Shown here piece by piece: positions 60,971 through 64,000 of a stretch of DNA of 64,000 nucleotides. The DNA is from Pampus argenteus (taxonomy: Eukaryota > Chordata > Actinopteri > Scombriformes > Stromateidae). The notes below the pieces were generated by a model. That model made no database searches, was not told where the DNA came from, and saw only the letters and a list, made by a program, of their open reading frames with translations. The stretch spans positions 5,918,501 through 5,982,500 of the forward strand of contig CM072864.1 of assembly GCA_036937835.1 (NCBI GenBank). The letters are read 5' to 3'. Each line of letters begins with the position of its first letter. The stretch's first letter is position 1. The position numbers and the translations under genes were made by a program.

Positions 60971-61791
60971 TTAATGGAGCTCAGGATTTATTTATAAGGG
61001 CCATTTTATTACAAACAATTCAACCAGAAACCACTTCCTGGAATCTGACCTATCAGATGTGTAGCAGAACAGAGAACATCAATTACCATCCAATTCATCC
61101 AGTCACTTACAAATACTTGGATGCGCAACCCAATGACTGGTTGGTATTGGGCGGGAAATGGAAACTATAAAGCAGCTCAGTTATAAACATTATCAACATT
61201 GTAAAGCATATTATATAATATTATACATAGTAGGAGCTTTTACTTAAGTTTAAGAATACATCAACAATGCAAATGTCAGAATGCAAAGTCCTGGCATCTG
61301 TAGTCAAAGCATAAAAAGCAAGTAGCCAAACTGAGGTTTTAGGTTGAGATAATGTGTCCATCTTTGATTGATAGCTGTGATCCAAAACTATGTCGTTGGT
61401 CACTGAAAATGATGTTTTTCTTGGCGATCCTTAGATGATGTGACCCTGGGAACTCCTAGTCTGGGTCCGGGCCTTGATCCACAAAAGCCTCTCAGTCCTA
61501 ATCTGAATCCATTTAGGAAAAGGTTAAAGGTTTGCTCCAGCTGGTACACCTTTCACCCAAGTCATTATTTGAAGTAGGTGCTCATACAGAAAGTTACAAA
61601 AGGCTGTTGTCCCACTACAACCTTCTTTTTGATCCAAAGACTGGTCTAGATGCCACCAGTCATGTTAGTGTCATTGGGCAGAGGGGAAGTCATAGGTGTC
61701 AATATCGCAGGAGACACAGCCAACCTGCGAAGTACAATGAGTTTACAACAATAAGAGAGCCTGCTCTATATAAAACTGTGTGCCACATTGC

Positions 61792-64000
61792 CTACCCAAC
61801 AGTATGTCCCTCAAAGCCAAGCGCTGTGATGAAGATGTTGACGAGGACGGTGAAGAAGACTAAGACCGTCGCGATGTTGTTCATCCAGTTTAATTTGGTG
61901 TGTGTCCTCACGTCGTTCAGATTGTACTTCACTGCTCGCACAGAATCAGCAAAACAGCAAAAAAAAAAAGCGAATTAGCTGCATTATAATATGACGAGTA
62001 ACAGTTTCAGAAAGACGGGCGATAGGAAACTGATGTACTGAGACAGGATGTTTAGTTTAGTTTAAGATTACATTGCAAATAGAAAGCTTAATTAAATTAG
62101 TTGAGTGGAGCTGAGTGTTGATAATATGCTAACTTAATGTACAGACAGCTGCTTATCTTATCTTATGCTAGCTTAGTTTATTTTAGCTTAGTTTATTTTA
62201 TCCTATGCTAGTTTAGCTTAACTTAGCTTAGCTTAACTTATCTTAGCTTAGCTTAGTTTATTTTATCTTATGCTAGTTTAGCTTAACTTAGCTTAGCTTA
62301 ATTTATCTTAGTTTATCTTATCTTATGCTAGTTTAGCTTAACTTAGCTTAACTTATTTTAGCTTAGTTTATCTTATTTTATGCTAGTTTATCTTAACTTA
62401 GCTTAGCTTAGCTTAATTTATCTTAGCTTAGTTTATCTTATCTTAGCTTAGCTTATCTTAGCTTAGCATAAAGACTGGAAACAACAAGCCAGGCTCTGTC
62501 CAAAGTTTGTGTAAGGATTTGAAAAACTAGATTTAACGCGTTGATTATAATATATTATAATATATTATAAATAATAGTGTTACTTTTGGATAAGACAGTC
62601 AAGTTTCCATTCTTTATGTCAAGCTAAGATAACCAGCTGCTAGCTCTAAATTTATATTTTATTATTATTCGTACAGACGTGACTATCTCTGTAAGCAGCT
62701 TCCTTTAACAAACTACTGAATTATTGAATATACAAACTACTTCTGACATCATCTTACAACTTTGAATGCAAACTTTGGGAATATATAGACGGTATGTACT
62801 GTAAGTGTAAAAAAAAGGTTGAGAAGGAGGAATGATAACAACTAGGAGTTCAAAAAGTCACTTGCCAATAAAGATGAGCAGCAGCCCCACCATGACCTGT
62901 AATATGATGGACATAGACAGCAAGACAATGAGGTGTATGTAGAAACGGTACTGAGGCCCCACAGATAGAACAGTCTTCAGCTGGGACGAGTTGGCCATCA
63001 GCAAGGCCACGTCCAGCATGCTCTGAGCTGCAGTCTTCTTATTGGCATAGTGATTTATATTCATGGGGCGAACTACTTTTCCTGGGAGGGTTGTTGTCGC
63101 CTGCAAGTTAAGAGAGGAGAGGTTCAAGATCACGGTCAAAAGTATGTATGTAATGTCACTTTCCTATTTCAAAGGTCTGATTGATCTGAGTACATGCTGT
63201 CAGGTCCGTGCTTGTTCTAATCACATAGAGGTATTTTATATTGTGTTGCTATGTGTGTCACATCAGGTGTGGCGGGTGTGAAGGGAGAAGAGGGAGTGGC
63301 AGAGACGCAGGTGATGACTCGTCTGGGTCACTGAGTGAGGCAACAAGAATCAACATGCCGTGGCACATATTAACTTAAGAGTCCTGACTGTTTGTTATAC
63401 GAACTGATACTGATAGAGGGAGTAGAGTGAAACTGAGCAGTGACAGTGGTGTCAGGAGAGGAAAATAAATGAGTAGAAACAGCGTCATGACTACAGCGTC
63501 TCTCTGCACCACTGAGAGGAAGCATCTGTTTTGTTTGCCTTCTTGTGTACACCACATCAGCCGCCAAAGGCATTTTCCCTGTACTTTGTCGCACAGGTAG
63601 ACAAAACATCACACCTGGGTGCAACTCTCTCTGCTCACAAAGCTTTCATTCATCTCAGCAGGAGTTGGGATTTGTTATATACACATATACGGTATATAAC
63701 TAATATTCAAATGTTGTTTTTTTTAAGTACTTTTCAGTGTATGTCCAGTATCTGTGGTAAATGATACTGGGTTTAATCTACATGACATCAATTACCAAGT
63801 CTCTACAGGATTTGTCCTGCACGTTTCTGCTTAATGAATACAATACAATGGTGAATGTTGGCCGCTGATCTGTTCACGGCCCTGTAGTGAACAGATAAAC
63901 CAGTAAAACAGGATAGTAATGGCTTATAGTAATACCTCTGCTTACCTCGGTGTCATCCAGTTTAGTCAGAGCTACGTCCTCTTTGTTCAGTCTGTCCACC
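61792..64000 (-). CDS. Ninjurin family protein, 5' end outside the window
   Basis: Exons in transcript order: 63946->64000 (runs off the right edge), 62866-63100 and 61792-61931, giving the C-terminal 142 residues plus TAG. Ninjurins are small two-helix plasma-membrane proteins; NINJ1 oligomerises to rupture membranes in lytic cell death, and both paralogues were described in cell adhesion. The core INHYANKKTAAQSMLDVALLM with the Lys-Lys pair and Asp needed for NINJ1 filament formation is intact. Two membrane segments follow (LIVLLSMSIILQVMVGLLLI and IATVLVFFTVLVNIFITALG), separated by KYNLNDVRTHTKLNW. The intron between the last two exons uses a GC donor (G|GCAAGT). NINJ1 versus NINJ2 cannot be settled without the N-terminus and a tree. 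Convergent with emd. A minus-strand AATAAA lies at 60987-60992. Confidence 0.88.
62151..62467. repeat. Pentanucleotide array (variants of CTTAG / CTTAT)
   Basis: About 315 bp of near-perfect 5-bp units (GCTTA, ACTTA, TCTTA, GTTTA) with higher-order patterns of 40-60 bp. It ends in AGCTTAGCATAAAGACTGG, which is one end of the dispersed TIR-type repeat. It lies in the ninjurin intron. Confidence 0.92.
62461..62660. repeat. Dispersed repeat copy next to the pentanucleotide array
   Basis: GCTTAGCATAAAGACTGGAAAC then GCCAGGCTCTGTCC at the left, and TTTATGTCAAGCTAAGATAAC at the right, match the two ends of the family at 8238-8462. Core sequence is AT-rich and non-coding. Confidence 0.6.

Noticed and set aside
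61532..61978. 148-aa plus-strand open frame
   Set aside because: It overlaps the ninjurin last exon and 3'UTR in antisense; no recognisable domain.

Overview
This is nuclear DNA from a ray-finned (teleost) fish. The evidence is multi-exon genes with GT-AG introns, very dense (CA)n/(TG)n microsatellites, LINE remnants, and vertebrate proteins (RPL10, filamin A, emerin, ninjurin) with fish-like variants. The gene set matches the human Xq28 RPL10-EMD-FLNA neighbourhood, with changed order and orientation.

Layout. 1-1620: LINE remnant and a long (TA)n tract. 1620-5055: rpl10 on the minus strand, complete (215 aa, 6 coding exons plus a non-coding first exon), hosting two nearly identical SNORA70-type H/ACA snoRNAs. 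About 5.06-17.9 kb: gene-free intergenic DNA with microsatellites, homopolymer tracts, a local duplication and a TIR-type repeat. About 17.9-57.2 kb: flna on the plus strand, with a non-coding first exon, 48 coding exons (23626-55670) and a 3'UTR of about 1.5 kb. 58.2-60.7 kb: emd (emerin) on the plus strand, 162 aa. 60.97-64.0 kb: a ninjurin gene on the minus strand, convergent with emd and cut by the right window edge.

Exon joins were derived by hand from splice sites and reading phase. Cumulative phase closes exactly for rpl10 (216 codons with stop), flna (2545 codons with stop) and emd (163 codons with stop). Human proteins were compared from memory, so orthologue-level statements are family knowledge plus inference.

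The most notable observation is that the flna model passes directly from filamin repeat 8 into a sequence matching human repeat 10. Human repeat 9 is missing at an in-frame exon junction whose intron is only 136 bp, which predicts a 23-repeat filamin A. Other points are paired snoRNAs in rpl10, a GC-AG intron in the ninjurin gene, a changed kinase-site context at the position equivalent to human FLNA Ser2152, perfect hairpin palindromes in flna introns, and a pentanucleotide array that seems to have grown from the end of a dispersed repeat. I found no CRISPR array, no prokaryotic genes, no intact transposon and no undescribed gene system.

The genes do not form a pathway. rpl10 is ribosomal, flna crosslinks cortical actin, emd encodes an inner nuclear membrane LEM protein, and ninjurin is a plasma-membrane protein. 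They are linked by old synteny.
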